DNA of 64,000 bases, from NCBI GenBank assembly GCA_021372695.1, contig JAJFTY010000149.1, forward strand, positions 16,853-80,852, read 5' to 3'. A program made the translations under genes and the position numbers. The notes beneath the pieces are model-generated. The model was not told the DNA's origin and did no database searches. It saw only the letters and a list, made by a program, of their open reading frames with translations. How positions within the stretch are numbered: the stretch's first letter is position 1; each line of letters begins with the position of its first letter. Shown piece by piece: positions 16,298 through 27,049 of this stretch. This DNA is from Deltaproteobacteria bacterium. GTDB lineage: Bacteria > Desulfobacterota > Syntrophia > Syntrophales > UBA5619.

Positions 16298-19200
16298 TCA
16301 CCTCACCCCTGCTGATTTTTGAAGGATGAAGATGGATTCCGGCAAGCCGATCCGGCCGTTTGCATCGGCCTCCGGCATCGCTGCCATGGCATCGGCCGGT
16401 ACAGGGAGGCCGGCCATGACCCTGAGGACATTGATCGCGTCCTGCAACGTCGGCTCGGGCGGCAGAATTTCAAAAGCCCCGCTGCTCGTCGCGGATACTG
16501 ACGGATCGCTGAGACTCGTGATGCGGATGCGGTAATTGGCGCCAACGGGGAAATCCCGGGGAATGACCCACGAGAAAGTGCCCGTGCCGCCGCTGCCGAC
16601 GGGTTCGGCCGAAGCCAGGGTGCGAAAGACCGATCCACTTTGGAGAAGATCGATGCTCACCGTATTTCCCAGATATCCGCTGAAGGTCCACGAGACGGTC
16701 ATCGTGCTGCGTGCCGGCCATGATCCGCTGCTCAGAGGGGCAAGGACGATCTTCGTGGGTTCCGTGTAGAGAGTCCATGTTCTTTCATTGTTGGCCGGAT
16801 TCGACTCCTCGGGGACGCTGTTCTTGACGACGGCGCGGAACCGGTAAGTTCCCGCAACGGCTGGTGTAAACGATGCGGGCAGGAGAAACTCCGCGAATGG
16901 CTCCAGGGAAACGCCGTTCCGGGAAGCGATGAGCGTCTCACCGGCCGAGGGATCCTGGAGATGGAGTTCGAGATCGCATCGAACGGCAATGCCTCCATTT
17001 CTGATCCGTAGCGCCGCCGAATGAAGGGCGCCGGTCTTCAGGACGGTGACGGTCGGTTTGTAGACCGGGTCCGTCCCCGGCGGGGTGACGCGCAAGGCGT
17101 CTTCCGCGAAGAAGAGATCGACGCCCGTCGTGCCGCCCCCGACGGTTACATGAACCTGCGCCGAAGCAGTTGCATTGGCCGCATCCTGCACCCGGTACGT
17201 CAATGTATGGGTCCCCTCACTCAGCACGATTCCCTCGATAACCGGCGTGGTGCCGAGGGGGCCGTCGATGGAGGATTCCCACACTCCCGCATCGATCCGG
17301 CCGGACTCCACGTCAAGGGCCTCGGCGGAGAGTGTCCAGGCGAAATCAGCCGGAGCGGCATCGCCTTCCCGGGGCGAGTTGATCTTCACAGCCGGCGGAC
17401 GGTTGCCGACCGAAAGTCCGCTGACCTGCATCATGCACGAACGGAGGCCGTCCGACGAGATAACGCGAAGTCCTGCGCTGGACCCGGACGACAGTGACTC
17501 CGTCGCGATGCCGAGAGATCTCAGTTCATGGAACAGGGTCGCGGGCTGCCAGGTCGTGCCGCCATCGGGACGGAGAAAAGCCATGCTTTGAATCGGCTGA
17601 CTGGCATTGACCGGGGCCGACGGCGTCACGCTCCACTTGACCTGGACTCTCTCTCCCAGGGTGGTGCCGGCCGCCGGTTCGGTCAGGCTGCACGAGAGCC
17701 CGCCGCTCGGACCGGCTTCAAAAACCTTCTGTCCATCGGCGACGCGGGAGATCGTGTACCGTGCGGTTCCCTCCGGCAGATCGAAGGTCGCATACCAGAC
17801 ATCGGTTTCAGGAAGGGTGTCACCACTATAGGGATTGGTTTTGGTCACGTAGAACTGCCCGCTGGACAGGGAACCGCCCGCTGCGTCAAAGGCTTCCAGA
17901 CGATATGCGTCGCCCGGTCCGGCCGCTTGGGCGGGCAGGCTGGGGAGCAGCGAGGAATCGACGGCCATAGCCCGGATCGATTCGGCCTGGAGTCGATAGA
18001 GGTCGGCGCCGCCCTCCGTTGTCCGCGCCGTCCTGCCCAGTACCATAACCCGCGTTACATCCGACAGGGGGGCAGCATGGCCGGCCGGCGATCTCGTGGG
18101 TAGACTTTGAGCCCCGGATGTTCCCGTGCCGAGGAGGCCGCGGAATGCCGAGTAAAAACTCGCAAGGCTGCTCGGAATGGGCCACACGGGATAATCCGAG
18201 CGCGACATCAGGTCCATCCAGTCCTGGAACGTGTAATGCGGATGATCCTTGGCGACGATATGCTGAACCCGCCTGCCGCCGTTCATCCAGCCGATGGAGG
18301 CATTCGGCGTGTTGACAAAAGCCGTGACATTCTCGACGAACAGCCCGTCCGGCGGGAACTGGTCGTACTGCTCATTGCGGTACATTCCCAGACCGTGGCC
18401 CATTTCATGGACGATGGCCGTCAGTTTGTCTTCGTCGACGAAAAGAATCTGGCGGCGGTTGGAGAAATTGGCGCCGGAGATGTCCGCCCCCATGGAATTC
18501 GCCGGAAGAATGGCCACCTGAAAATCGATCGCTACCCCGGTTCTCTTCTCGTAGAGCTTCCGGACGAGTTCCACGATGGGCGCAAGGTCATTCAAAAGCC
18601 CGGTAACGGTGTTCGATGTGCTGATCACCCGCTGCTCATCGATGTGATACAGGGCGAGGTCTTCGGGGCGAATCGGGAACATGCCGGGCAAATAGGACAG
18701 AAGATCGTTCCGCGTCTTGGTGAGGGCTCTGTCCTTCGTATTCCGGGGATCATCGAAAGGGCCGCGCACGATCTGGACGGTGTGGAAGAGGACGTTGAGC
18801 CTTCTGCCGTATGGAGAGGCAAAGTTAAGGGTTTGGGTGAGCAGCTTCGGCTGGTACGTCGGCCCGGGATCGTCGACGCCGTCACCGTCGAAATCGTATC
18901 CGGTGATCGCGGATTGATCGAGATAGATCTCCACCTTGGCGGAGGCCTTATTGACCGGCGGCAGCACGAAATTGAGGGTTGCGATGCCATTCGCAATGGC
19001 GCTCGCACCGCCTATGGAGACGCCGCCTTTGTTGGTATAACTCGTGACATCACGGCGCACGGAAGGCATCGCCATGGTCTGCACGGTGGTTCCGTCGACC
19101 TTGGCGTAGACCTGGAGGCCGGCAACGCCCCGGTTGTCATTCGTGGCCAATTCCAGGCAGATGAGGGTCTCCTTGCCCTGGAGGAGGGGCGATGCCGGGA

Positions 19201-20758
19201 GCGTGGCAACGTGGGGGATCGTGTTCTGGCCGATGATGGCGTTGATGAGCCAGAAGCTCGGCTGCACGCGTTTGTCCTTCTGGACAAGCGTCGGCGTGGA
19301 GGCGAAGCCGGGGATGTCGAAAACCGGGCCGGTTGTGGCTTTGTCGACGACCATGGCCCCTCTCTTCGTGAGAAACCGGTCCGGCGTTGCGTTGTAGCTG
19401 TTGCACGGATCGGCCAGCGGGACGAAACCCTGGTCATCGCCGAAGTAGTTGCCGGACCCGATCGGGATCGGGGTAGGCACTTTGGGGATGAGGCTGCATT
19501 TGTCCGGGTAGAAGAGGGCATACTGTCCATAGAAGCTGTTCTCGTCGATCGTGGGCAGGTCCGTGCCGTCCGCGTTCCAGGCAATGCCGGGATTGTACGT
19601 GTTGTTTGCAAAGTTCAACCTGCCCCAGAAGGCGTTCTTCCTGAAGGTGGCGGCCGTCCGATTGTAAAGGGTCACGTCGCTGCCGAACTCACACTCCTCG
19701 AACACCGGCGCCCCGCCGATCACGCCGACACTCAGCTTGAATTTCGAGCGGCGGAAGGTGATGTTGTTGGGTTTGATGCCCTCCACACTGAAGGAGATCC
19801 TGGTGTCGAAGAGACAGTCCTCGAACAGGTAGATGCCTCCGCCATGGGGATGAAAGTAGAATGTGTAAGCGTAGTCCTTTGGAAGCAGCACATCGACGTT
19901 CTTGAGATGGAGGGTCGAGCCCGCGCCAAGGTAGGGTGCCTGATTGGGGCCCGGCATGTTGTCGACGAGCCAGGGCTTGATATTCTCGAGGGTGAGGGTC
20001 CCGCCTTCCCATGGGAGGGTGGTGATCACGAGGTTCTTGACGTTCTGGACGAGGAGATCACCGCCCGTATGGGACAGGGTGAGATCGCTGCCCTTGGCGA
20101 TGCTCGAACCGGCGGCCGTGGTGGCAAAGGAGAGTCTAGCCTTGTTGAGCTCGGTGAAGGTATGGGGGGATTGGAGGTAGATCCACGAAATGGCCTGTGT
20201 ATCGCACAGAGAGGAAAGGGCGATCTGCCCGTCCACGTAAATGCTCGATCCGGTGAGGGTGGCCGGGCCGTCGAAGGTCAGTGTGGTGCCGGCGGGAACG
20301 GTGACGCCTCTGCTTACCAGGGGATCGATGCCCAGCGTGCCGGCATTGATCGTCTCGTCGAAGAGAAGCGTTCCCCAGATCGAATCGTTCAACGACATGG
20401 AACTCGTTTCGACCGTCCGCTCCTGTTCCGTCGTATCGCTGGGCAGCTTGTAGACGACCCGCAGCTCGTAGCGATACTCGCCATTGCGGTCGAGATCCGC
20501 ATGACGCAGGGTGCCGCTGAAGGAGAGGGGCCCATAGGGCGCATCGACCGGGTCAAGCTTTGTCTCGCTCCCGCCGGTTTTGATGGCCACAAGCTTGACG
20601 CCGCGGTCGCCTTCGGCTGTTGCGTTATAGCTGTATTTGAGGTGGGCCTCCGCGGGCCCCAGGTAGGAAATGGTCAATTCCGCCCGGGCAAACGTTGCGG
20701 AGCAGAGAATCGCGAGGACAATCAACAACCCTTTGACGACGAAACGGTGGGCAATCAT
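16298..20758 (-). CDS. Giant secreted multidomain protein with metalloprotease-like motif and dockerin-like C-terminus
   Basis: A 1486-residue exported protein with a signal peptide cleaved after about residue 26 (TFARA). Residues about 150-450 look like a right-handed parallel beta-helix. A zinc-protease-like HEMGH with a GLGMYR continuation lies at about 784-788 but lacks the third metzincin histidine. Further on are an Ig-like segment (NRPPAVKINSPREGD), a CARDB-type domain (about 1225-1340), a Kre9/Knh1-like Ser-Thr-rich domain (TFSWVIPRDFPVGANYRIRI) and a final dockerin-like helix pair (LQDAINVLRVMAG, DANGRIGLPESIFIL). The start at 20758 has AGAGGTGACC just before it. It probably acts outside the cell on large substrates. 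It is the only gene on its strand here; the gene upstream (20832-22112) is on the same strand, 73 bp away. Confidence 0.75.
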   Translation of the reverse strand: MIAHRFVVKGLLIVLAILCSATFARAELTISYLGPAEAHLKYSYNATAEGDRGVKLVAIKTGGSETKLDPVDAPYGPLSFSGTLRHADLDRNGEYRYELRVVYKLPSDTTEQERTVETSSMSLNDSIWGTLLFDETINAGTLGIDPLVSRGVTVPAGTTLTFDGPATLTGSSIYVDGQIALSSLCDTQAISWIYLQSPHTFTELNKARLSFATTAAGSSIAKGSDLTLSHTGGDLLVQNVKNLVITTLPWEGGTLTLENIKPWLVDNMPGPNQAPYLGAGSTLHLKNVDVLLPKDYAYTFYFHPHGGGIYLFEDCLFDTRISFSVEGIKPNNITFRRSKFKLSVGVIGGAPVFEECEFGSDVTLYNRTAATFRKNAFWGRLNFANNTYNPGIAWNADGTDLPTIDENSFYGQYALFYPDKCSLIPKVPTPIPIGSGNYFGDDQGFVPLADPCNSYNATPDRFLTKRGAMVVDKATTGPVFDIPGFASTPTLVQKDKRVQPSFWLINAIIGQNTIPHVATLPASPLLQGKETLICLELATNDNRGVAGLQVYAKVDGTTVQTMAMPSVRRDVTSYTNKGGVSIGGASAIANGIATLNFVLPPVNKASAKVEIYLDQSAITGYDFDGDGVDDPGPTYQPKLLTQTLNFASPYGRRLNVLFHTVQIVRGPFDDPRNTKDRALTKTRNDLLSYLPGMFPIRPEDLALYHIDEQRVISTSNTVTGLLNDLAPIVELVRKLYEKRTGVAIDFQVAILPANSMGADISGANFSNRRQILFVDEDKLTAIVHEMGHGLGMYRNEQYDQFPPDGLFVENVTAFVNTPNASIGWMNGGRRVQHIVAKDHPHYTFQDWMDLMSRSDYPVWPIPSSLASFYSAFRGLLGTGTSGAQSLPTRSPAGHAAPLSDVTRVMVLGRTARTTEGGADLYRLQAESIRAMAVDSSLLPSLPAQAAGPGDAYRLEAFDAAGGSLSSGQFYVTKTNPYSGDTLPETDVWYATFDLPEGTARYTISRVADGQKVFEAGPSGGLSCSLTEPAAGTTLGERVQVKWSVTPSAPVNASQPIQSMAFLRPDGGTTWQPATLFHELRSLGIATESLSSGSSAGLRVISSDGLRSCMMQVSGLSVGNRPPAVKINSPREGDAAPADFAWTLSAEALDVESGRIDAGVWESSIDGPLGTTPVIEGIVLSEGTHTLTYRVQDAANATASAQVHVTVGGGTTGVDLFFAEDALRVTPPGTDPVYKPTVTVLKTGALHSAALRIRNGGIAVRCDLELHLQDPSAGETLIASRNGVSLEPFAEFLLPASFTPAVAGTYRFRAVVKNSVPEESNPANNERTWTLYTEPTKIVLAPLSSGSWPARSTMTVSWTFSGYLGNTVSIDLLQSGSVFRTLASAEPVGSGGTGTFSWVIPRDFPVGANYRIRITSLSDPSVSATSSGAFEILPPEPTLQDAINVLRVMAGLPVPADAMAAMPEADANGRIGLPESIFILQKSAGVR

Positions 20759-20831
20759 GGTCACCTCTGGCTGGCGTTCATTTCAAACCCGATGGGCATT
20801 TCATCCAGATCGGCAGGAGAAAAGCTGTCAC

Positions 20832-22112
20832 TCAATGAAACAGGCTTTTGTGGATGTAGGCGGTCAGATCGCCGAGCCTGTTGGTGTAGCTGCCGTATTC
20901 GTTGTCGTACCAGCCGAATATCTTGGCGTGAACCACGGGGATCCGCATGGTGGAACCGGTCAGTGTCCGCAGCAGGGCATCCGGCAGATCGGGGACCTGG
21001 GAGAGGTCGATGTCGATGAAGGCCGTCCGGGTATGGTTGAACTGCCCCTCGATGACGATGGCCGCATCCATCCCGATCAGGTCGGTCGACACATTCTGTT
21101 CTTCCGAATAGACCACCAGGTGGGCGGGATCGTTCGCGGCAGCTTTCCGATAGATCTCGTTGAGCACCTCCCGGGTCAGCGGGGTCTCTCTGCCGGACCG
21201 ATCGGCGGGGGTCTGAAAGGTGACGTTCAGCACGATCAGGGATTCGGTGTTGGTGGGCACCCGGATCGAATCCGCCATGAAACCGATGTTCTTTACCTCC
21301 GGGATCACCTGGCTCAAAGCCTCGGCGGCGTTGGTGGAAGTCAGGATGATGTTGTTGAGCGTGCTCCTGTTCTTGCGCAGGTCCTTCTCTCCGGACTTGG
21401 GCGTCTTGTCGAGGATGCTCTGCGAATTGGTCACCGCGTGGACGGTCGACATGGAGGCGGTCAGGATCTTGCGGGTCGATGCATTTTCGAGAAGCGGCTT
21501 GAGCATGTGCGCCAGCCCCGTCGTGGTGCAGGAAGCCGCTGAGATGATCCGGTGTTTCCTGTAGTCGAAGGCGGTGTGGTTGATTCCGTAGATCAGCGTC
21601 ACGGCCTCGTCGGGCATAGAGAGACCCTTGTTCTTGATCTTGAATGCCGAAGAGTTGATGACTGCCCTGGCCCCGCCGGCGAGATGCCCCTTGAGCGAGC
21701 CGCTCTTTTCGTCCGCGGCCAGGGTGGGGTCCGCGAATTTTCCGGTGCACTCGACCACGACATCGACGCCATGGTTCCGCCAGGCGATCTCGGCGGGGTT
21801 CCGCGCCTCCCGGAGGATCGTGACCGGGATGCCGTCGACCAGCAGCGATCCCTTCTTTTCATCGACGATCTGGATCAGCCTCTCGGCCTTGAGGCCGTAG
21901 AGGAAGCGGTGGAGGGTTCCATAGGTGGCATCTTTTTCAATCAGTTGCGCAATGGCCGGAAGTCCTGTCCCGACACCCCGTCCCAGATTGACAACGATCT
22001 CCTGGAAATATTTTCTTCCGATATGGTGCCACAGGGTCAGCTTGCCGATCCTCCCGAGACTGTTGATGCCGAGGATCGGCTTCCGGTTCTCGAAAACTGA
22101 AACTGTGCTCAT
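20832..22112 (-). CDS. Divergent glyceraldehyde-3-phosphate dehydrogenase paralogue
   Basis: At 426 residues it is about 90 longer than classical GAPDH. The NAD-binding start is LGINSLGRIGKLTLW instead of [10 protein letters not shown]. The active site reads SAASCTTTGL with Cys195 in place, but the usual SCTTN asparagine is a threonine. The acid/base histidine is in MSTVHAVTNS (His225), and the C-terminal WYDNEYGSYTNRLGDL matches the family. An extra segment follows the Rossmann start (about residues 36-80). Catalysis on glyceraldehyde 3-phosphate, erythrose 4-phosphate or another aldehyde is possible. CAGGAG precedes the start. It is the third gene of a gap-pgk operon, with a 78-bp gap from pgk. 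Confidence 0.85.
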   Translation of the reverse strand: MSTVSVFENRKPILGINSLGRIGKLTLWHHIGRKYFQEIVVNLGRGVGTGLPAIAQLIEKDATYGTLHRFLYGLKAERLIQIVDEKKGSLLVDGIPVTILREARNPAEIAWRNHGVDVVVECTGKFADPTLAADEKSGSLKGHLAGGARAVINSSAFKIKNKGLSMPDEAVTLIYGINHTAFDYRKHRIISAASCTTTGLAHMLKPLLENASTRKILTASMSTVHAVTNSQSILDKTPKSGEKDLRKNRSTLNNIILTSTNAAEALSQVIPEVKNIGFMADSIRVPTNTESLIVLNVTFQTPADRSGRETPLTREVLNEIYRKAAANDPAHLVVYSEEQNVSTDLIGMDAAIVIEGQFNHTRTAFIDIDLSQVPDLPDALLRTLTGSTMRIPVVHAKIFGWYDNEYGSYTNRLGDLTAYIHKSLFH

Positions 22113-22190
22113 AGGCCTTCTCCTGGGGATTCAGAAAGTCCTGCTCCGCGCGCACGGGGCGTCCTCCCGTGCGCCGTTCATATTTTCAGG

Positions 22191-23381
22191 CTACTGCTCC
22201 TGCAATGCGGCGATGCCCGGCAGCACCTTACCCTCGAGGTATTCGAGCGAAGCGCCGCCGCCGGTCGAGATGTGGGTGATGCGGTCAGCGACGCCGGCCT
22301 TTTCGACGGCCGACGCGCTGTCCCCTCCGCCGACGATGGTCACGGCCTTGGATGCCGCGAGCGCACGGGCGATCTCGTTCGTTCCCTTGGCAAACGGTGC
22401 GATCTCAAAGACGCCCACCGGCCCGTTCCAGATGACCGTTCCGGCGGTCCGGATCGCCTCCTGGATCCGTTCCACGGTTTCGGGACCAATGTCGACGCCC
22501 ATCATCTCCGCCGGAATCCGGTCGATCGGGGCCACCTTCGCGGGGGCGCCGGCGGCCAGTTCGGGCGCGATCACGACGTCGACCGGGGTGATGAGGGTGA
22601 GCCCGGCCATTCCCTTGAGCTCCGCCCATATGGCCCTTGCCTGTTCGATGAACTTCTCTTCCACGAGCGATTTCCCGACCTCCACCCCCTGAGCCTTCAG
22701 GAAGGTGAAGATCATCCCGCCGCCGATGATCAGGGTATCCACCTTGCGTGCAAGATTCCGGATCACCGGGATTTTCGTCGACACCTTGGCCCCACCGATG
22801 ATCGCGACAAAGGGCCTCCGGGGGTCGTCGAGGGACTTGCCCATGATCTCGAGTTCCTTGCGGATCAGAAAGCCGCAGACGCCCGGCAGGATGTGCGCGA
22901 TCCCTTCGGTCGATGCATGGGCCCGGTGCGCCGTGCCGAAGGCATCGTTGACGTAGAGGTCGGCGAGGGAGGCGAGCTTCTTCGCGAAGGTGGCATCGTT
23001 CTTCTCCTCCTCCGGATGGAAGCGGACGTTTTCGAGCATCACGACCTCTCCATCCGCCATTTTCGAGATGGCCCCGGCCACCTCTTCGCCGATGCAGTCG
23101 TCGAGTTTGGCCACCCTTTGGCCGAGCAGTTCCGCCAGCCGTTTGGCGATCGGGTTCATCCGCAGCCCTTCGGTCACCCCATCGGGTCTTCCCAGATGGG
23201 AGACCAGGATCACCTTGGCCTTCCGGTCGATCAGGTAGCGGATGGTGGGCAGGGACTCACGGATCCGCATATCGTCCGTGATGTTCCGCTCTTTGTCCAG
23301 GGGAACGTTGAAGTCGACCCTGACCAGGACCCTCTTCCCCCGGAGCTCTTCATCCTTGAGATCCGAAATGCATTTTTTCAT
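22191..23381 (-). CDS. pgk: Phosphoglycerate kinase
   Basis: Pgk makes ATP and 3-phosphoglycerate from 1,3-bisphosphoglycerate. The 396-residue protein shows the N-terminal RVDFNVP, the SHLGRP substrate loop, [28 protein letters not shown] and the nucleotide-binding GGGDSASAV. The length is standard. GAGGGCGG precedes the ATG. It follows gap with a 46-bp gap and precedes the second GAPDH-like gene, so all three probably share the promoter at 24497-24525. Confidence 0.98.
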   Translation of the reverse strand: MKKCISDLKDEELRGKRVLVRVDFNVPLDKERNITDDMRIRESLPTIRYLIDRKAKVILVSHLGRPDGVTEGLRMNPIAKRLAELLGQRVAKLDDCIGEEVAGAISKMADGEVVMLENVRFHPEEEKNDATFAKKLASLADLYVNDAFGTAHRAHASTEGIAHILPGVCGFLIRKELEIMGKSLDDPRRPFVAIIGGAKVSTKIPVIRNLARKVDTLIIGGGMIFTFLKAQGVEVGKSLVEEKFIEQARAIWAELKGMAGLTLITPVDVVIAPELAAGAPAKVAPIDRIPAEMMGVDIGPETVERIQEAIRTAGTVIWNGPVGVFEIAPFAKGTNEIARALAASKAVTIVGGGDSASAVEKAGVADRITHISTGGGASLEYLEGKVLPGIAALQEQ

Positions 23382-23427
23382 TTTTCCGCCCTCACTCGAT
23401 GCGCACGACGGTGCAAAAATCCTTTGA

Positions 23428-24798
<1,371 letters not shown>

Positions 24799-24846
24799 CG
24801 GGGTCGGGTGTCCAAGAGGCGGTTCGATACGGCGGAGCGGAATCGG

Positions 24847-25503
24847 TCAGCGGCTCTTCGCCACGCCGACGCGGTCGCAGTACCGATAGAGGGGGCAGCC
24901 GCTGCACAGGGGGGATATGGGACGGCAGGTGTTCCGTCCGAATGCGACCAGGAGCGTGTTGTAGCGGGTCCAGTATTCCTGCGGGAGCTTTGCCCGGAGG
25001 GCGAATTCCGTCTCTTCGGGGTTCTTCGTCCGGACGTATCCGAGGCGGTTGGAGATCCGGTGCACGTGGGTGTCCACGCAGAGGCCGGGTTTGTCGTAGC
25101 CGAGCGAGACGACGAGGTTGGCGGTCTTCCGGCCCACCCCCTTGAGCGTCAGCAGTTCCTCAATGGTGTCCGGCACCCGGGAGTCGAAGCGTTCGATCAA
25201 CTCCCGGCAGACGCGCCGGATCGTTTCGGCCTTGATTCGATAGAATCCGACGGGATAGATCGCCTTCTGAATCTTCTTTTCCGAAAGACGGAGCATCCCT
25301 TCAGGCGTCGAGGCGAGGGAAAAGAGCCGCTCCGAGGCCGTTGCTGTCACCTCGTCCTTGGTCCGGAGGCTCAGGAGCGTGGTGATGAGGATCTCGAAGG
25401 GATCGCGGTGCCTTTCCGCCAGCTCCGTGACGATGGGGAGCTCGCGCTTCGCGAGCTCCAGCTCCAGGAGGCGGATGATCTCCGGCATGTTCCTGTCGTC
25501 CAT
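24847..25503 (-). CDS. nth: Endonuclease III
   Basis: Nth is a base-excision DNA glycosylase/AP lyase for oxidised pyrimidines. The 218-residue protein has the helix-hairpin-helix LKGVGRKTANLVV with catalytic Lys126, the catalytic Asp144 in LCVDTHVHR, and a C-terminal iron-sulphur loop with Cys193, 200, 203 and 209 (spacing C-x6-C-x2-C-x5-C) for the [4Fe-4S] cluster. The length is standard. It lies 18 bp after the fdhE stop on the same strand and is probably co-transcribed with it. Confidence 0.96.
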   Translation of the reverse strand: MDDRNMPEIIRLLELELAKRELPIVTELAERHRDPFEILITTLLSLRTKDEVTATASERLFSLASTPEGMLRLSEKKIQKAIYPVGFYRIKAETIRRVCRELIERFDSRVPDTIEELLTLKGVGRKTANLVVSLGYDKPGLCVDTHVHRISNRLGYVRTKNPEETEFALRAKLPQEYWTRYNTLLVAFGRNTCRPISPLCSGCPLYRYCDRVGVAKSR

Positions 25504-25521
25504 GGCTGTCTTCCGAAGCGG

Positions 25522-26367
25522 TCAGTCGTAGCCTTCGTCGTTGGCCAGCATATCCAGGTGGAGTGTGGCGATGTCCTCGACGTCCAGGTCCGCCTTCTGC
25601 TTGGCCTCCCGGAAATCGACGATCTTGATGTAGCGCTTGCACTTGTTGCAGACGTCGACGCGGTACCGCTCGTCCCCCTCGATCGTGAAATAGGCGAGGC
25701 TCTGCTGCTCCTCGTTGCCGCAGAAGGGGCATTTGATCCGCAGGTAGCTCCATTCGAAGCCGCACTGGTTGCAGAAAAGGTAACGGCTGCCCTCCTCGTC
25801 CCGGATCTCGCCGATCTTGGGCTCCCGGCCACAGATGGGGCAGTAGCCCTCGGTCCACTCCGCCTTCCGGACGGCGTCGCCGTAGCGCGCCGCGACCCTC
25901 TCCAGGGCCGGTCTGAGGCTCTCTTCGATGAAGAGCTCCACCAGGTCGAAGGAGGCCTCCTCCTCTTCCTGCGCAACCGCTGCCTCCTCTTCATCTTCAT
26001 TAGGAGGGTTGAACGACTCATAGATCAGGTCGTTGAAGTCCAGTTCGCCATCCAGGATCTTCCTGGCCATCTCACCGGTTTCTCCGGGCGCCCGTTTCTC
26101 GGCGATCTCCAGAAGGGCGAGAAAATAGGCCTGGGGCTCCGCGAGGTCGAAGTCGACGGAAGTGAAATCGACCAGGGGGAATCCCCCTTCTATCTTGGCC
26201 GCGATCATCTTTTCATCGACCGGGAAGATCTCCCGCTGCATCCGCCGCCGGTGCTCCTCGCGCAGGATCAGGATCTCCTCGAGGATATCCAGAAGCTCCG
26301 CATAATGGGGGCTCAGCTTTCTGTGGGTCTGTATCGTCTGCAGTGCGTCCTTCAATACCGTCGCCAT
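25522..26367 (-). CDS. fdhE: Formate dehydrogenase accessory protein FdhE
   Basis: FdhE is a rubredoxin-like iron protein needed for maturation of formate dehydrogenases. The 281-residue sequence has the four characteristic Cys pairs: CPICG, FCNQCG, CPFCG and CNKCKRY, with the family residues WSYLRIKCPFCG and YFTIEGDERYRVDVC. Its presence implies a molybdenum or tungsten formate dehydrogenase elsewhere in the genome. AAGGAG precedes the ATG. The central region (about 120-140) has an acidic glutamate-rich insertion. The start lies about 90 bases from the predicted transcription start. Confidence 0.93.
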   Translation of the reverse strand: MATVLKDALQTIQTHRKLSPHYAELLDILEEILILREEHRRRMQREIFPVDEKMIAAKIEGGFPLVDFTSVDFDLAEPQAYFLALLEIAEKRAPGETGEMARKILDGELDFNDLIYESFNPPNEDEEEAAVAQEEEEASFDLVELFIEESLRPALERVAARYGDAVRKAEWTEGYCPICGREPKIGEIRDEEGSRYLFCNQCGFEWSYLRIKCPFCGNEEQQSLAYFTIEGDERYRVDVCNKCKRYIKIVDFREAKQKADLDVEDIATLHLDMLANDEGYD

Positions 26368-26465
26368 ACGGCCGATCTCCTTGAATCCGTCAGCCGGTCA
26401 TTCCCGCAGCCTGATGCGGGTGAACGAGCAGGGACAGATGGTCTGTACTTCAAAATGTCAGGCGC

Positions 26466-26494
26466 TCTATATCCCCTTTCATGCCCAAGTTCAA
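26466..26494 (-). promoter_or_regulatory. Promoter of fdhE-nth
   Basis: On the minus strand TTGAAC (26494-26489) and TATAGA (26471-26466) have a 17-base spacer. Upstream (26500-26565) the sequence is strongly AT-rich compared with the surroundings, which may act as an UP element. Confidence 0.6.
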
Positions 26495-27049
26495 GCGATA
26501 TTTGCCCGGAGACGAGATGGATTAAAAATGCATAAATTATTGAATAAATATTGAAATAACCTTCGTCCGGTGCGGGTGCACCGAAACGGGAAGCTTGCCG
26601 GGGAAGCGGCGGCCGCCGTTCCCGTCCAGGAAGCGTACGCGGCTCGGTCGGTTCCGCCCGGGATTGTGCTTGACGGCTCCGGGGAAAGCCCATACAATGC
26701 CCTCGCTTCAACTCTTGGTCGTCATAGTACGTTTAATTCATGAACAGGAATAGGGCGGAGATCCTGCTTCCCGACCGGTAGAAGGTCGTCGTGGACGAAT
26801 AGGTACATGATACGAGGACGAAGGACACTCCAGATTTCTTATCTTGCGCCGACGGATAGCCCCGGAGGCCATCCGCCCCTTTCGATTCGCCGTTTGCAGA
26901 ACTGCACAAACCGAAAGTGTCGCGGCACGCTGCTCGACATCCGCGGGCACCCGCATCGTTTTTTCCCGGAACGAGGGTTGCCTGCTTGACCGTCAGCCTG
27001 TCGAAACCGTATCCGGTCACCGGATGAACCGAAAAGGAGGGTGAAAAAG
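26495..27049. other. Intergenic region before the tct operon
   Basis: This is a 555-bp non-coding stretch. It holds the AT-rich tract upstream of the fdhE promoter, and a strong plus-strand promoter at 26670-26698. From there to tctC at 27050 is a leader of about 345 bases. Short frames on both strands in it have no ribosome binding site or recognisable sequence. I see no riboswitch consensus. A short GCGG/CCGC hairpin followed by six T residues near 26970 could be a weak attenuator, but the stem is only four pairs. Confidence 0.4.
26670..26698 (+). promoter_or_regulatory. Strong sigma70 promoter upstream of tctC
   Basis: TTGACG (26670-26675), a 17-base spacer and TACAAT (26693-26698) form one of the best promoters in the window. 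The transcript start near 26705 leaves about 345 untranslated bases before tctC, unusually long. Confidence 0.65.

Noticed and set aside
18107..21019. A 970-codon plus-strand frame opposite the giant secreted protein
   Set aside because: No known domain, it crosses the gene boundary at 20758-20832, and the minus-strand protein has a signal peptide and several recognisable domains.
26368..27049. Small open frames (60-119 residues) between fdhE and tctC
   Set aside because: No ribosome binding sites, no hydrophobic or family patterns, and they overlap the promoters found there.
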